DNA of 64,000 nt. It comes from an uncultured Collinsella sp. Its GTDB lineage: Bacteria; Actinomycetota; Coriobacteriia; Coriobacteriales; Coriobacteriaceae. Both the position numbers and the translations under genes were made by a program. The notes beneath the pieces are model-generated. The model had not been told where the DNA came from and searched no databases. It was given only the letters and a program-made list of their open reading frames with translations. The stretch is from assembly GCA_902496945.1 (NCBI GenBank), contig CABVDE010000002.1:1-64000 (forward strand). The letters are read 5' to 3'. Of this stretch, positions 1 through 12,298 are shown piece by piece. Numbering within the stretch: the first letter of the stretch is position 1; the number at the start of each line of letters is the position of its first letter.

Positions 1-56
1 CTCGTATAATGAGCTTCGTCGAAAGATACGAAAACCTGTACCTTTTTGCACAACAA

Positions 57-82
57 AAAAGTCGCTCTAACCAGCGGCTTTT
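57..82. terminator. Bidirectional hairpin terminator
   Basis: A 10-bp stem, AAAAGTCGCT paired with AGCGGCTTTT with one G-U pair on one strand, encloses a 6-base loop. Read on the minus strand it ends in a run of T. It is the second hairpin downstream of thrS and could also end a plus-strand gene lying left of the window. Positions 1-50 show nothing recognisable. Confidence 0.55.
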
Positions 83-96
83 CTTCTATAGACAAC

Positions 97-131
97 AAAA
101 AAGGCGACCGCCCTATAGGACGATCGCCTTT
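97..131 (-). terminator. Rho-independent terminator of thrS
   Basis: The arms AAGGCGACCG (101-110) and CGATCGCCTT (121-130) pair with one mismatch, and the minus strand continues into TTTTTTG. It starts about 23 bases after the thrS stop codon. Confidence 0.75.
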
Positions 132-153
132 GTTAATTCTTGTATTGTTTGTG

Positions 154-1917
<1,764 letters not shown>

Positions 1918-2008
1918 GGGTATGTTTTCTCCTCTCGGATGCCTGGTGCAAGTGCGTGCCCTTGGCGCTGGTGCGGCGCTTGCAGGCGCGGCGTTTTTGA
2001 CTTGCATC

Positions 2009-2036
2009 ATTATAGGCAGGTTGCCTTGGTATACAA
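2009..2036 (-). promoter_or_regulatory. Promoter of thrS
   Basis: On the minus strand TTGTAT, a 16-base spacer and a perfect TATAAT lie about 90 bases upstream of the thrS ATG. The leader that results is too short for a T-box riboswitch, and no T-box core sequence is seen. Confidence 0.6.
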
Positions 2037-2074
2037 GCGCCCGCCGCACCTTAATGGCACGGCGGGCGATTTTC
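2036..2074. terminator. Hairpin between zinc-ribbon gene and thrS
   Basis: A 9-bp GC-rich stem, CGCCCGCCG with CGGCGGGCG, has a 13-base loop and is flanked by A/T-rich sequence. It lies downstream of the minus-strand gene at 2165-2596 and just upstream of the thrS promoter, so it probably separates the two transcripts. Confidence 0.45.
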
Positions 2075-2164
2075 TACGCATGCTTCATCGTGTGGGGGCG
2101 GGGCTGAGGGCGCGCGTGGCTTGCGGCGTGCCCGTGGCTTGCGGCCGGCCCGGCGATGGATGCG

Positions 2165-2596
2165 TTACTGGATGCGAGTTCGGCAGTAGGGGCAGACCTT
2201 CCAGTGCGCGTCGAGCGGGCGATGGCAGCTGGGGCATACGTTGCGAACCTGAGTGTCGCACACCGGGCAGACGACGAAGTCCTTCTCGATGGGCGCGCCG
2301 CACTGCGGACAGGTGCCGTACTGGGCAAGCTGTCGCTCGCGCAGGGCCATGTCCAGCTCCTGCTCCTCGCGGTCGGACGCGTAGGAGTGCGGGCGCAGGA
2401 CCAGGTAGGCGATGAGGCCCACAAACGGGATGAGGGCGATGATGCCCCATGCCACGTAGGCGCTGGCGCCGCGGCGGCGAGCGTCGATGAACACATAGAC
2501 GACCGACAGCACATACAGGGCGATGATAAAACCAACGAAGGCATAGACGACGCCCATAAGCTGCGGCGACATGAGCTCGGAGATGTACTTGGACAT
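2165..2596 (-). CDS. Membrane protein with C-terminal double zinc ribbon
   Basis: Predicted 143-residue inner-membrane protein of unknown role. The N-terminal half has two hydrophobic segments (about residues 13-35 and 47-66) separated by a basic DARRRG turn. The C-terminal half carries two zinc-ribbon knuckle pairs: CPQC with CPVC, then CPSC with CPYC. The start at 2594-2596 is chosen because GAAAGG precedes it; a 15-codon upstream extension lacks a ribosome site. It stands alone between thrS and the oxidoreductase operon. Such proteins are common in actinobacteria and are thought to be structural or regulatory; no substrate can be read from the sequence. Confidence 0.8.
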   Translation of the reverse strand: MSKYISELMSPQLMGVVYAFVGFIIALYVLSVVYVFIDARRRGASAYVAWGIIALIPFVGLIAYLVLRPHSYASDREEQELDMALRERQLAQYGTCPQCGAPIEKDFVVCPVCDTQVRNVCPSCHRPLDAHWKVCPYCRTRIQ

Positions 2597-2701
2597 TACG
2601 GGTACCTTTCGGAATATTAACAGTCCGGTCAAGTTTACCACGGGGTTTGTTTATATGGGACCACGGCTAGGGGCGGGGCTGGCGCGGACACAAACATCTC
2701 A

Positions 2702-2746
2702 ATCTGTAACATGTGGAGGCGGAATCCGGCTCTAGATGTTACAGAT
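2702..2746. promoter_or_regulatory. 11-bp inverted repeat upstream of the oxidoreductase operon
   Basis: ATCTGTAACAT (2702-2712) is repeated as its exact reverse complement at 2736-2746 with 23 bases between. It sits in the 325-base gap between two divergent genes. It could be a paired operator or a stem; no regulator is adjacent. Confidence 0.35.
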
Positions 2747-2889
2747 CGAGACGAACGGTTGCCGTAGTTGTCGGCGGACGAGGTTGTCGACGTTGCCGGG
2801 CCTCCCCTCGCCTGCCGTTGGCGGGTGTTGCGGGGCTATTCGCCGCATTGCCGCCGCACTTGGGATGTGCAGACCGTAGGATAGTCCTA

Positions 2890-2904
2890 TTGACAGCCTG
2901 TCAA
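2890..2904. promoter_or_regulatory. Palindrome TTGACA-N3-TGTCAA, candidate operator
   Basis: A perfect 15-base palindrome centred about 25 bases upstream of the GTG start of the first oxidoreductase gene and just upstream of its GGGAGG ribosome site. Its placement suggests an operator, or a -35 element shared with a repressor site. No convincing -10 is seen at normal spacing. Confidence 0.4.
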
Positions 2905-2921
2905 CTCGTCTGGGAGGCACT

Positions 2922-4379
2922 GTGACTGAAACGTTTGATATCGCGATTGTGGGCGCGGGCATTACCGGGTCCGCCATCGCGCGACAGCTCGCGCGGTTTG
3001 ACCTTTCTATTTGCGTGGTCGAGGCGGCCAACGATATTGCGCTGGGTGCGTCGAAGGCTAACGGCGGTCTGGTGCACGCCGGCTACGATCCGGCGCCGGG
3101 CACGGTAAAGGCACAGGTCAACGCCCGCGGCTGCGAGCTGTATGGCGCCTGGGCCCAGGATCTGGGCTTTTTGTTCCGTCGCACCGGTTCGATGGTGCTG
3201 GGGTTTAACGACGAGGACCGCGCGCATCTGGAGCAGCTGCGCCAGAACGGCCTGGCCAACGGCGTACCCGAGCTGTCGATTATCGGCCCCGAGCGCATCC
3301 GCGAGCTGGAACCGCGCGCCAGCGCCCAGGCAACGTGCGCGCTGTGGTGCCCCTCGACCGGGTTTGTCGACCCGTTTGAGGTCGCCATCGCCGCGCTGGA
3401 GAACGCGGTGGCTAACGGCGTAACGTTTATGCGTTCCGCGCCGGTGGAGGCGATTGAGGTTGCTGGCTCGGGCGACGGTTCCGCACGCTTTACGCTGGTG
3501 ACGCCCGCCGGCGACGTGCACTGCCGCTATCTCATCAACGCCGCCGGCAACGGCGCCGCGAACATCTCACATATGGCGGGGGCCGAGGAGTTCCAGATGG
3601 TCTGGCGCCAGGGCAACATCGTGGTGCTGGACAAGGAACCGCGCGCGCTCATGCCGCTCTACCCGGTGCCGACGCCGGTATCGAAGGGCGTAATCGTGAC
3701 GGGTACGGTCCACGGCAACACCGTGATCACCGCCACGGCCGCCGTGCGCGAGCCGGGCGACACGCAGACCTACGCTGCCGACGTAAACGCGCTCCTGACC
3801 GGCGCGCGCAAGCTGGTGCCCGACCTGGACACGCGCCGCGTAGTGCGCGCGTTTGCCGGCGGGCGTCCGGTCATTCAGGGGACCAACGACTTCTTTATTG
3901 GGCAGTCGGCCGTGGTGCCGGGGCTGTTCCAGGCGGCGGGCATCCAGTCGCCGGGCGTGGCAAGCGCGCCGGCCATTGCCGAGCGCATGGAGCAGGTTAT
4001 GCGCGATGCGGGTGTGGAGCTGCACGAGCGGGCGGACTGGAACCCGATTCGCCGCGCACCGGACGACTTTGACCGCGCACCGCTTGCGCGCAAGGAGGAG
4101 CTCATCGAGTCCGACCCTGCATGGGGGCAGATCGTCTGCCGCTGCGAGACGGTGCCCGAGGCCGAGATTGTGGCCGCGATTCGACGCCAGCCGGGCGCGG
4201 TTTCGGTCGAGGGCGTCAAACGCCGCTGCCGCGCGGGCATGGGCCGCTGCCAGAGCGGCTTTTGCCAGAGCCGCGTGGTGGCGATCCTTGCCCGCGAGCT
4301 GGGGTGTGACGCCAGCGAGGTGTTGCTGGAGGATGCTGGCTCGTGGCTCGTTGAGGGACCTTTGAAGGGGGTGCGCTAG
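2922..4379 (+). CDS. FAD-dependent oxidoreductase, GlpA-like, with BFD-type [2Fe-2S] domain
   Basis: Flavoprotein of the glycerol-3-phosphate dehydrogenase/D-amino-acid-oxidase superfamily, 485 residues. The FAD dinucleotide-binding motif VGAGITGSA is at about residues 9-17. The C-terminal 80 residues contain the BFD-like iron-sulfur cysteines (CRCE, then CRAGMGRC and GFC). The start is a GTG with GGGAGG 8 bases upstream. The next gene begins one base after this stop, so it forms an operon with the two genes that follow. In known genomes this triad is usually annotated as anaerobic glycerol-3-phosphate dehydrogenase-like. No glpK, glpF or glpR is nearby, so the substrate is uncertain. Confidence 0.85.
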   Translation: MTETFDIAIVGAGITGSAIARQLARFDLSICVVEAANDIALGASKANGGLVHAGYDPAPGTVKAQVNARGCELYGAWAQDLGFLFRRTGSMVLGFNDEDRAHLEQLRQNGLANGVPELSIIGPERIRELEPRASAQATCALWCPSTGFVDPFEVAIAALENAVANGVTFMRSAPVEAIEVAGSGDGSARFTLVTPAGDVHCRYLINAAGNGAANISHMAGAEEFQMVWRQGNIVVLDKEPRALMPLYPVPTPVSKGVIVTGTVHGNTVITATAAVREPGDTQTYAADVNALLTGARKLVPDLDTRRVVRAFAGGRPVIQGTNDFFIGQSAVVPGLFQAAGIQSPGVASAPAIAERMEQVMRDAGVELHERADWNPIRRAPDDFDRAPLARKEELIESDPAWGQIVCRCETVPEAEIVAAIRRQPGAVSVEGVKRRCRAGMGRCQSGFCQSRVVAILARELGCDASEVLLEDAGSWLVEGPLKGVR

Positions 4380-4380
4380 G

Positions 4381-5745
4381 ATGGCGACGAGCATCGATAT
4401 GGGCGAGGCGTGCGTGGCAGGCGGCGCGGTGCAGACGCAGGCGTTCGACGTGGTCGTTATCGGTGGAGGCCCCGCCGGCATGGCGGCCGCACTTGCCGCG
4501 CATAAGGCCGGCGCACGCGTGGCCATCGTGGAGCGCGAGCAGCACCTGGGCGGCATCCTGCGCCAGTGCATCCACCCCGGCTTTGGCCTGTCGCACTTTA
4601 AGCAGGAGCTCACCGGTCCCGAGTACGCGCAGCGCTTTATCGACCAGGTACGTGCGACCGACATTACGTTGTTCCTGGACAGTATGGTAATTGGGATTGA
4701 TTCGGGCGAGGGCATGACGGACCCAGGTAAGCCCGCGGTCCACACCGTCACGCTCATGAGCCCCGCCGGCATGTTGCGACTCACCGGGCGCGCGGTCGTG
4801 CTTGCCATGGGTTGCCGCGAGCGCACGCGCAGCGAGATCAAGATTCCCGGCAGCCGCCCCGCCGGCGTGTTTACGGCCGGCCTGGCGCAGCGATACATCA
4901 ATATCGAAAACCTCAAACCCGGCTCGCGGGCCGTCATTTTGGGCTCGGGCGACATCGGGCTCATCATGGCGCGCCGCTGCACGCTCGAGGGCATTTCGGT
5001 CGAGGGCGTGTACGAGCTCATGCCGTACGCCAACGGCTTGCGCCGCAACGTCAAGAATTGCCTGGACGATTTTGGCATTCCGCTGCACCTGTCTACCACC
5101 GTCACGCGCGTGATCGGCCGCGACCGCGTGGAGGCCGTCGAGGTGAGTCGGGTAGACGAGGGCCTGGCGCCCATTCCGGGAACCGAGCGCGTTGTTCCGT
5201 GCGACACGCTGCTGCTTTCGGTGGGTCTGATTCCCGAGAACGAGCTTTCGGTGGGCGCGGGCGTTGAGCTTGACCCGCGCACGCGTGGCGCCGTGGTCGA
5301 CCAGAGTCTCCAGACGGGCGTTCCGGGCATCTTTGCCTGCGGCAACGTGCTGCACGTTCACGACCTGGCAGACAACGTGACGAGCGAGTCCGAGCGCGCC
5401 GGTACGGCTGCAGCGGCGTACGCGCTGGGAGTTGACGCCGAGGCGAGCACTGCCGGCACGGGTTGCGAGCTCACGGTCTCCCCTGCCGGCATTGCCGGCT
5501 ACGCGCTTCCGGGACGCATTACGGCGGTGGCACTCACTAAGCTCAACTTCCGCGTGCGCCGACCGGTCGATGCCGCCCGCATACGGATCCTGGCTAACGG
5601 CGAGGAGCTGTTCTCCGGCAAGGTGCGCGCATTTAAGCCGAGCATCATGGAGAGCTTCCCGCTGCCGGCGAAAGTCATTCAGCAGGCGCTCGACCTTGGT
5701 GCCAGCGAGATTGTCCTGTCCGTCGATCCCGTCGAGGAGGCATAA
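4381..5745 (+). CDS. FAD/NAD(P)-dependent oxidoreductase, pyridine nucleotide-disulfide type
   Basis: Second subunit of the triad, 454 residues. After a 27-residue leader it has the FAD motif VIGGGPAGMAAA, a cysteine in the ILRQCIHPGFG segment, and a second nucleotide-binding site around ILGSGDIG near residue 190. A GIFACGN FAD-binding segment lies near residue 320. It starts one base after the previous stop, so the two are translationally coupled. It probably passes electrons between the GlpA-like flavoprotein, NAD(P) and the small cysteine-rich third subunit. The family is clear but the substrate is not. Confidence 0.85.
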   Translation: MATSIDMGEACVAGGAVQTQAFDVVVIGGGPAGMAAALAAHKAGARVAIVEREQHLGGILRQCIHPGFGLSHFKQELTGPEYAQRFIDQVRATDITLFLDSMVIGIDSGEGMTDPGKPAVHTVTLMSPAGMLRLTGRAVVLAMGCRERTRSEIKIPGSRPAGVFTAGLAQRYINIENLKPGSRAVILGSGDIGLIMARRCTLEGISVEGVYELMPYANGLRRNVKNCLDDFGIPLHLSTTVTRVIGRDRVEAVEVSRVDEGLAPIPGTERVVPCDTLLLSVGLIPENELSVGAGVELDPRTRGAVVDQSLQTGVPGIFACGNVLHVHDLADNVTSESERAGTAAAAYALGVDAEASTAGTGCELTVSPAGIAGYALPGRITAVALTKLNFRVRRPVDAARIRILANGEELFSGKVRAFKPSIMESFPLPAKVIQQALDLGASEIVLSVDPVEEA

Positions 5746-5748
5746 ACC

Positions 5749-6147
5749 ATGAGCAATAACGCGATTGAGACGCTGCAGTTCAACTGCACCACCTGCCCGT
5801 CCGAATGCCTCCTGACCGTAGAGGTGGAGCGCGACGCCAATGGCGCCGTGGTGGAAGTGCGGTCCGTAACCGGCAACAGCTGTCCGCGCGGCGATAAGTT
5901 CGCACATCAAGAACTCACCTGTCCCATGCGCGTGCTCACCACTACCGTAGCCGTCTCCGGCGGCGACGAAGCCCTGCTCCCCGTCCGCACGGCCGAGGCC
6001 ATTCCACTCGAACTCCACGCCCAAGCCATGACCCTCATCCGAGGCCTAGTCGTCAACGCCCCCATCCACATGGGCGACGTCATCCTCCCCAACCTCCTCA
6101 ACACCAACATCGACCTAATCGCCAGTATGGACATCAATCAAGCCTAA
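5749..6147 (+). CDS. DUF1667 domain protein, third subunit of the oxidoreductase operon
   Basis: A 132-residue protein with four conserved cysteines in the first 60 residues (CTTCPSEC, then NSCPRG and CPMR). These are likely metal or Fe-S ligands. DUF1667 proteins habitually follow GlpA-like and FAD/NAD-linked partners in Firmicutes, Thermotogae and Coriobacteria, and this order is exact here, with 3 bases separating the genes. It is probably the small electron-transfer subunit. A 65-bp hairpin ending in TTTTT at 6207-6275 may terminate the operon. Confidence 0.85.
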   Translation: MSNNAIETLQFNCTTCPSECLLTVEVERDANGAVVEVRSVTGNSCPRGDKFAHQELTCPMRVLTTTVAVSGGDEALLPVRTAEAIPLELHAQAMTLIRGLVVNAPIHMGDVILPNLLNTNIDLIASMDINQA

Positions 6148-6206
6148 CCAGTCTTTTAAGGACGGGGCCCGTTTAGCTACCCCACCATCAACCCCACTCC
6201 CCCTCA

Positions 6207-6271
6207 GTTGCGGTGAAATAGTTCCTGTTTTACGACAAAACCCCGGTATCCAGGAACTATTCCACCGCAAC
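6207..6271. repeat. 65-bp palindromic repeat, family A copy 1
   Basis: 21-base arms, beginning GTTGCGGTGAAATAG and ending CACCGCAAC, surround a 23-base loop. TTTTT follows on the plus strand, so it may double as a terminator. Two further copies of exactly the same length lie at 7880-7944 and 39595-39659. Confidence 0.85.
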
Positions 6272-6313
6272 TTTTTAGGAAGCTGTTTTCAGGCCGCTGC
6301 CACTTTAGCGCCA

Positions 6314-6472
6314 TTTCAAAACTATGCCGGTTTACGGGGCTAAATCGAGAACCCCTATCCATACCGGCAATTTTCGATTTTTGATAAGCCCTCTACCTGC
6401 GGTTTTTTTTCTCGATTTTGCCTATGGTCGAGCACTACCGACCCAGCCCCGTAATCCGCCATAGTTTTGAAA
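6314..6472. repeat. 158-159 bp inverted-repeat element, family C copy 1 (divergent arms)
   Basis: The ends TTTCAAAACTATG (6314-6326) and CATAGTTTTGAAA (6460-6472) are exact reverse complements and are extended inward by a near-perfect CGG-TTACGGGGCT arm. The centre holds TCTACCTGCG at 6392. The copies at 7668 and 40914 have other arm sequences but the same central motif at the same offset. No coding potential is seen. Confidence 0.75.
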
Positions 6473-6530
6473 GCAGCCACTTGGGACGGGCATGGGATAC
6501 CATGGTGGCAACCTAGCGAAAGGACGATGT

Positions 6531-7619
6531 ATGGCACATGTCGATGACCAGCGTGTGGCGCGCGTGCTCGATGCGCTCGAGGCCCAGCACCCCCGCGCGC
6601 AGCTGCTCGTAAACGACCCGTGGTCGATCTATTACTTGACCGGCTTTTATGCCGATATGTTCGAGCGTTTTTGCGGCGTGCTGCTCACACGTGATGCCGA
6701 GCCGGTGATCCTGGTCAACGCACTGCATCAACTGCCCGAGTATGACAATGCCCGCGTTGCCTATCACACCGATACCGACATCGTGGCCGACGCCATCGCG
6801 CGCGAGGTCGATCCGACCAAACCACTCGGCATCGATGCCGTTATGCGCTCCGGCTTTTTGATGCCCCTCATGGAGCGCCATGCTGCCAGCGAGTTTTTCC
6901 TGGGCGACTTTGCCGTCACCGCCGCACGCACGCACAAGGACGAAGCTGAGCAGGAGCTCATGCGCGCGTCCTCGGCCGCCAACGACGCTGTGATGGCCGA
7001 CGCGATCAAGCTCGTTCACGAGGGCGTGACGGAGCGCGAGATTGCCGCCCAGATGCTCAGCCTATACCGCAAGCACGGCTGCGAGGACTTTAGCTTTCCG
7101 CCGATCGTGAGCTTTGGCGCTAACGCCGGCGACCCGCATCACGAGCCCGATGGCACTGTGCTCAAGCACGGCGACGTGGTGCTGTTTGACATTGGTGGGC
7201 GCCATCGCAACTACTGCTCGGACATGACGCGCACGTTCCTTTGGGGCGAGCCGGACGAGGAGACGGCGCGTATCTACGACATCGTGCGCCGCGCCAACGA
7301 GGCCGCCGAGGCGCTCATCGCACCGGGCGTGCGCATGTGTGACCTGGACCGTGCCGCGCGCGACGTGATCGAGGACGCGGGCTATGGGCAGTACTTCACG
7401 CACCGCCTGGGCCACTCGATTGGTCTGCAGGACCACGAGCCGGGCGACGTCTCGCTCGTCAACAAGCAGGTCGTAGAGCCGGGCATGACGTTTTCCATCG
7501 AGCCGGGCATCTACCTCCCCGGCCGCACCGGCGTCCGCATCGAGGACCTAGCGCTTGTGACCGAGAATGGCGTCGAGATCCTCAACGCCTACCCCCACGA
7601 CCCAGTCCGCCTGGATTAG
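6531..7619 (+). CDS. M24 family metallopeptidase (Xaa-Pro dipeptidase/aminopeptidase)
   Basis: Cytoplasmic peptidase expected to cleave Xaa-Pro bonds, 362 residues. The N-terminal creatinase-like domain covers about residues 1-130. The pita-bread catalytic domain shows all five metal ligands in order: the two Asp of FDIGGRHRNYCSDMTR, His of HRLGHSIG, Glu of SIEPGIY and Glu of RIED. The ATG at 6531 has GAAAGGA 6-11 bases upstream; a 13-codon upstream extension is less likely. The gene is flanked on both sides by family A and family C repeats, and its stop codon lies inside hairpin B1. Confidence 0.9.
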   Translation: MAHVDDQRVARVLDALEAQHPRAQLLVNDPWSIYYLTGFYADMFERFCGVLLTRDAEPVILVNALHQLPEYDNARVAYHTDTDIVADAIAREVDPTKPLGIDAVMRSGFLMPLMERHAASEFFLGDFAVTAARTHKDEAEQELMRASSAANDAVMADAIKLVHEGVTEREIAAQMLSLYRKHGCEDFSFPPIVSFGANAGDPHHEPDGTVLKHGDVVLFDIGGRHRNYCSDMTRTFLWGEPDEETARIYDIVRRANEAAEALIAPGVRMCDLDRAARDVIEDAGYGQYFTHRLGHSIGLQDHEPGDVSLVNKQVVEPGMTFSIEPGIYLPGRTGVRIEDLALVTENGVEILNAYPHDPVRLD

Positions 7620-7658
7620 CCAATGTGACAAAGGGACTGTCCCTTTGTCACATTGGCT
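7618..7658. repeat. 19-bp perfect hairpin overlapping the peptidase stop codon (family B copy 1)
   Basis: The arms AGCCAATGTGACAAAGGGA and its exact reverse complement are separated by only CTG. The hairpin starts at the last two bases of the stop codon and has no T-run after it. The inner sequence TGACAAAGGGAC recurs at 40080-40106. Confidence 0.8.
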
Positions 7659-7667
7659 GACGCTGTG

Positions 7668-7825
7668 CCACGAAAACGGGCTATCTACTACGTTTATCCC
7701 GCATGGGTCGACCATGCGGGTCTTTTTTGAAAATCGGCGAGCCGTCTACCTGCGGTTTTGATTTCGCGTTTTTCAGTATGGTCGAGCGTAGTCGGTCAAA
7801 CGTAGTAGATAGGCCCATTTCTTGG
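7668..7825. repeat. 158-bp inverted-repeat element, family C copy 2
   Basis: The outer arms begin CCACGAAAACGGGC and end GCCCATTTCTTGG. Inside them TATCTACTACGTTT pairs with AAACGTAGTAGATA. A second hairpin, CCCGCATG with CATGCGGG, lies inside, followed by TTTTTT. The central TCTACCTGCG is 77 bases from the left end, the same offset as in the copy at 40914. Confidence 0.85.
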
Positions 7826-7879
7826 CGAGCGGCCCGATTCGAGATTAAAGGCAATCGCCTTCGGATGATCATTCTGAAA

Positions 7880-7944
7880 GTTGCGGTGGAATAGTTCCTG
7901 GATGGGCCGTCAAAAGCCGAAAACAGGAACTATTTCACCGCAAC
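7880..7944. repeat. 65-bp palindromic repeat, family A copy 2
   Basis: Arms GTTGCGGTGGAATAG and CTATTTCACCGCAAC surround a 23-base loop. Length and loop size equal those of copies 1 and 3. It lies 15 bases from the folC stop codon and may serve as its terminator. Confidence 0.85.
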
Positions 7945-7959
7945 TGCTGAGGGGATGGG

Positions 7960-9303
7960 TTAGCGGAGCAGGCCGGCTACTTCTCCGGCTAGGGTGATGG
8001 TGCCGGCTGCTACGAAGGGCTCTTTGGCGGCTTCGAAAGCAGCGAGTGCCTCGGATACGCTCGGGTACACGCCGGCCAGCTTGTCGGCGTCCACAAGGGC
8101 GGCGAGCTCCTCTGCCGGCAGGGCGCGATCGGAATCGGTCTGGGTCACAACCACGCGTGGGAAGGCCGGGATCAACACGTCGACGATGCCCGCCACGTCC
8201 TTATCGGCCAGCGCGGCGCACAGCAGCGTTGGGCGATTCTCCACACACGGATCGATCTCGTCCAGCGCGCTCACAAAGTTCTCGCAGCTCTGGGGGTTAT
8301 GGCAGGCGTCGATCAGCTTGAGCGGATCGGTTCCCAGCACATCAAAGCGACCCGGGGTGGGACAGCCCATAAGCGATGCATCGAGCTTGTCATGATCGAG
8401 TTCGCGACCCAAATAGCCCTCGCAGAGCATAATCGCGCACGCAGCATTCTGCGGCTGATAGGCCGGCTTGACCATGCTCGACGTATAGATGGCACGCGGC
8501 GTGGTGCAGCTAAACTCCACCGTATCGCCCACGTGCGAAGGCACCTTGGTCGTGGCGTGACTCACCACGAGCGGCACAACGCCGCACTCACGGCAACGTG
8601 CATCCATCACACGCTGAACGCTCGCCTCATGCGTACCCTCGCCCAAAACAACCAGACGCCCGGGCTTAATAACCGCAGCCTTCTCCCCTGCAATGGCCTC
8701 GAGCGTGTCGCCCAAAATACGTGTATGATCGAGCCCAATGCCCGTAATGGCAACGGCCACGGGATCAGTCGCACTCGTGGCATCCCAACGTCCGCCCATG
8801 CCAACCTCGAGCACGGCGACATCCACCGCGGCCTCGGCAAACACCACCAGCGCGGCAGCCGTCAGCAGATCAAACGGCGTAATGGTATACGCGCGCTCCC
8901 CTGCCGCCAAGCGATGAGCATTCACGCGATGCCCCGCCTCAACTGCGGCAGAGACACCACGGGCAAACGCCTCATCGCTCACCACACATCCGTCAACCTC
9001 CATGCGCTCGGGATAGCGCACCAGCTGCGGCGACGTATACAGCGCCGTCTTGAGCCCCTCGCCACGCAAGATGGCAGCCGAAAAACGCGTCGTAGAAGTC
9101 TTGCCATTGGTGCCGGCAACCTGAATGCAATCAAAATACTCATCCGGACGCCCGAGTTCATCGAGCATATCGACAACCGTCTCGAGCAGAGGACCAGCAT
9201 CCCCAGAAATCCGCCCCGTATCAGCAGCCAGACCAACAGCCTCATCAAACGAAAGCAACTCAAACGAGAAAGGAACCGAATAACAACCAGAACGCTTTGC
9301 CAT
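7960..9303 (-). CDS. folC: Bifunctional folylpolyglutamate/dihydrofolate synthase
   Basis: Mur-ligase-type enzyme that adds glutamate to folates in the cytoplasm, 447 residues. The ATP-binding P-loop GTNGKTST is near residue 70. The central domain has the LEVGMGGRWDATS motif near residue 170, and the C-terminal domain has DACHNP near residue 330. The start at 9301-9303 follows a GGGGGA ribosome site; a 21-codon extension upstream has none. It is transcribed toward the repeat-rich gap at 7620-7959. Whether it makes dihydrofolate de novo or only polyglutamylates salvaged folate cannot be told; no other folate gene is in the window. Confidence 0.93.
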   Translation of the reverse strand: MAKRSGCYSVPFSFELLSFDEAVGLAADTGRISGDAGPLLETVVDMLDELGRPDEYFDCIQVAGTNGKTSTTRFSAAILRGEGLKTALYTSPQLVRYPERMEVDGCVVSDEAFARGVSAAVEAGHRVNAHRLAAGERAYTITPFDLLTAAALVVFAEAAVDVAVLEVGMGGRWDATSATDPVAVAITGIGLDHTRILGDTLEAIAGEKAAVIKPGRLVVLGEGTHEASVQRVMDARCRECGVVPLVVSHATTKVPSHVGDTVEFSCTTPRAIYTSSMVKPAYQPQNAACAIMLCEGYLGRELDHDKLDASLMGCPTPGRFDVLGTDPLKLIDACHNPQSCENFVSALDEIDPCVENRPTLLCAALADKDVAGIVDVLIPAFPRVVVTQTDSDRALPAEELAALVDADKLAGVYPSVSEALAAFEAAKEPFVAAGTITLAGEVAGLLR

Positions 9304-9443
9304 AACCAAAGTCCCCCATAACAGAAAAAGAGACCCATCAAAAGAATGAGCCCCTCGCATTGACAATATCAGCCGCTTTCCGCTTGCAGTGAGATCAAGG
9401 CCACAACCAAGTGGCCCTCACCGGGCAGGCAGCGGACGCCCCC

Positions 9444-9579
9444 GTAACCGCTGTGGGAGCGGTTTGGGGCTTTGCTCGATACAAGTTCCGCACGAGCCGA
9501 AGGCCACTTAATGTGGCCTTCGTGCGAGCAGGACTGTCCGCAGTAGCGAGCAATGCCCCAAACCGCGTCCCCCAGTTAC
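9444..9579. repeat. Long palindrome downstream of valS, family D copy 1
   Basis: The outer arms share GCGGTTTGGGGC and TTGCTCG with their reverse complement at 9547-9579. The inner core at 9486-9533 forms a hairpin around GAAGGCCACTTAATGTGGCC. A near copy of the core, with compensatory base changes, lies on the other side of valS at 12333-12384 in the opposite orientation. It may act as the valS terminator. Confidence 0.8.
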
Positions 9580-9581
9580 GC

Positions 9582-12278
<2,697 letters not shown>

Positions 12279-12298
12279 ATATCTCTCCCTGTCCCGCC

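Noticed and set aside
6148..7960. CRISPR array or insertion sequence to explain the repeats
   Set aside because: Repeats are not evenly spaced with unique spacers, there are no cas genes, and no transposase or target-site duplication is seen.
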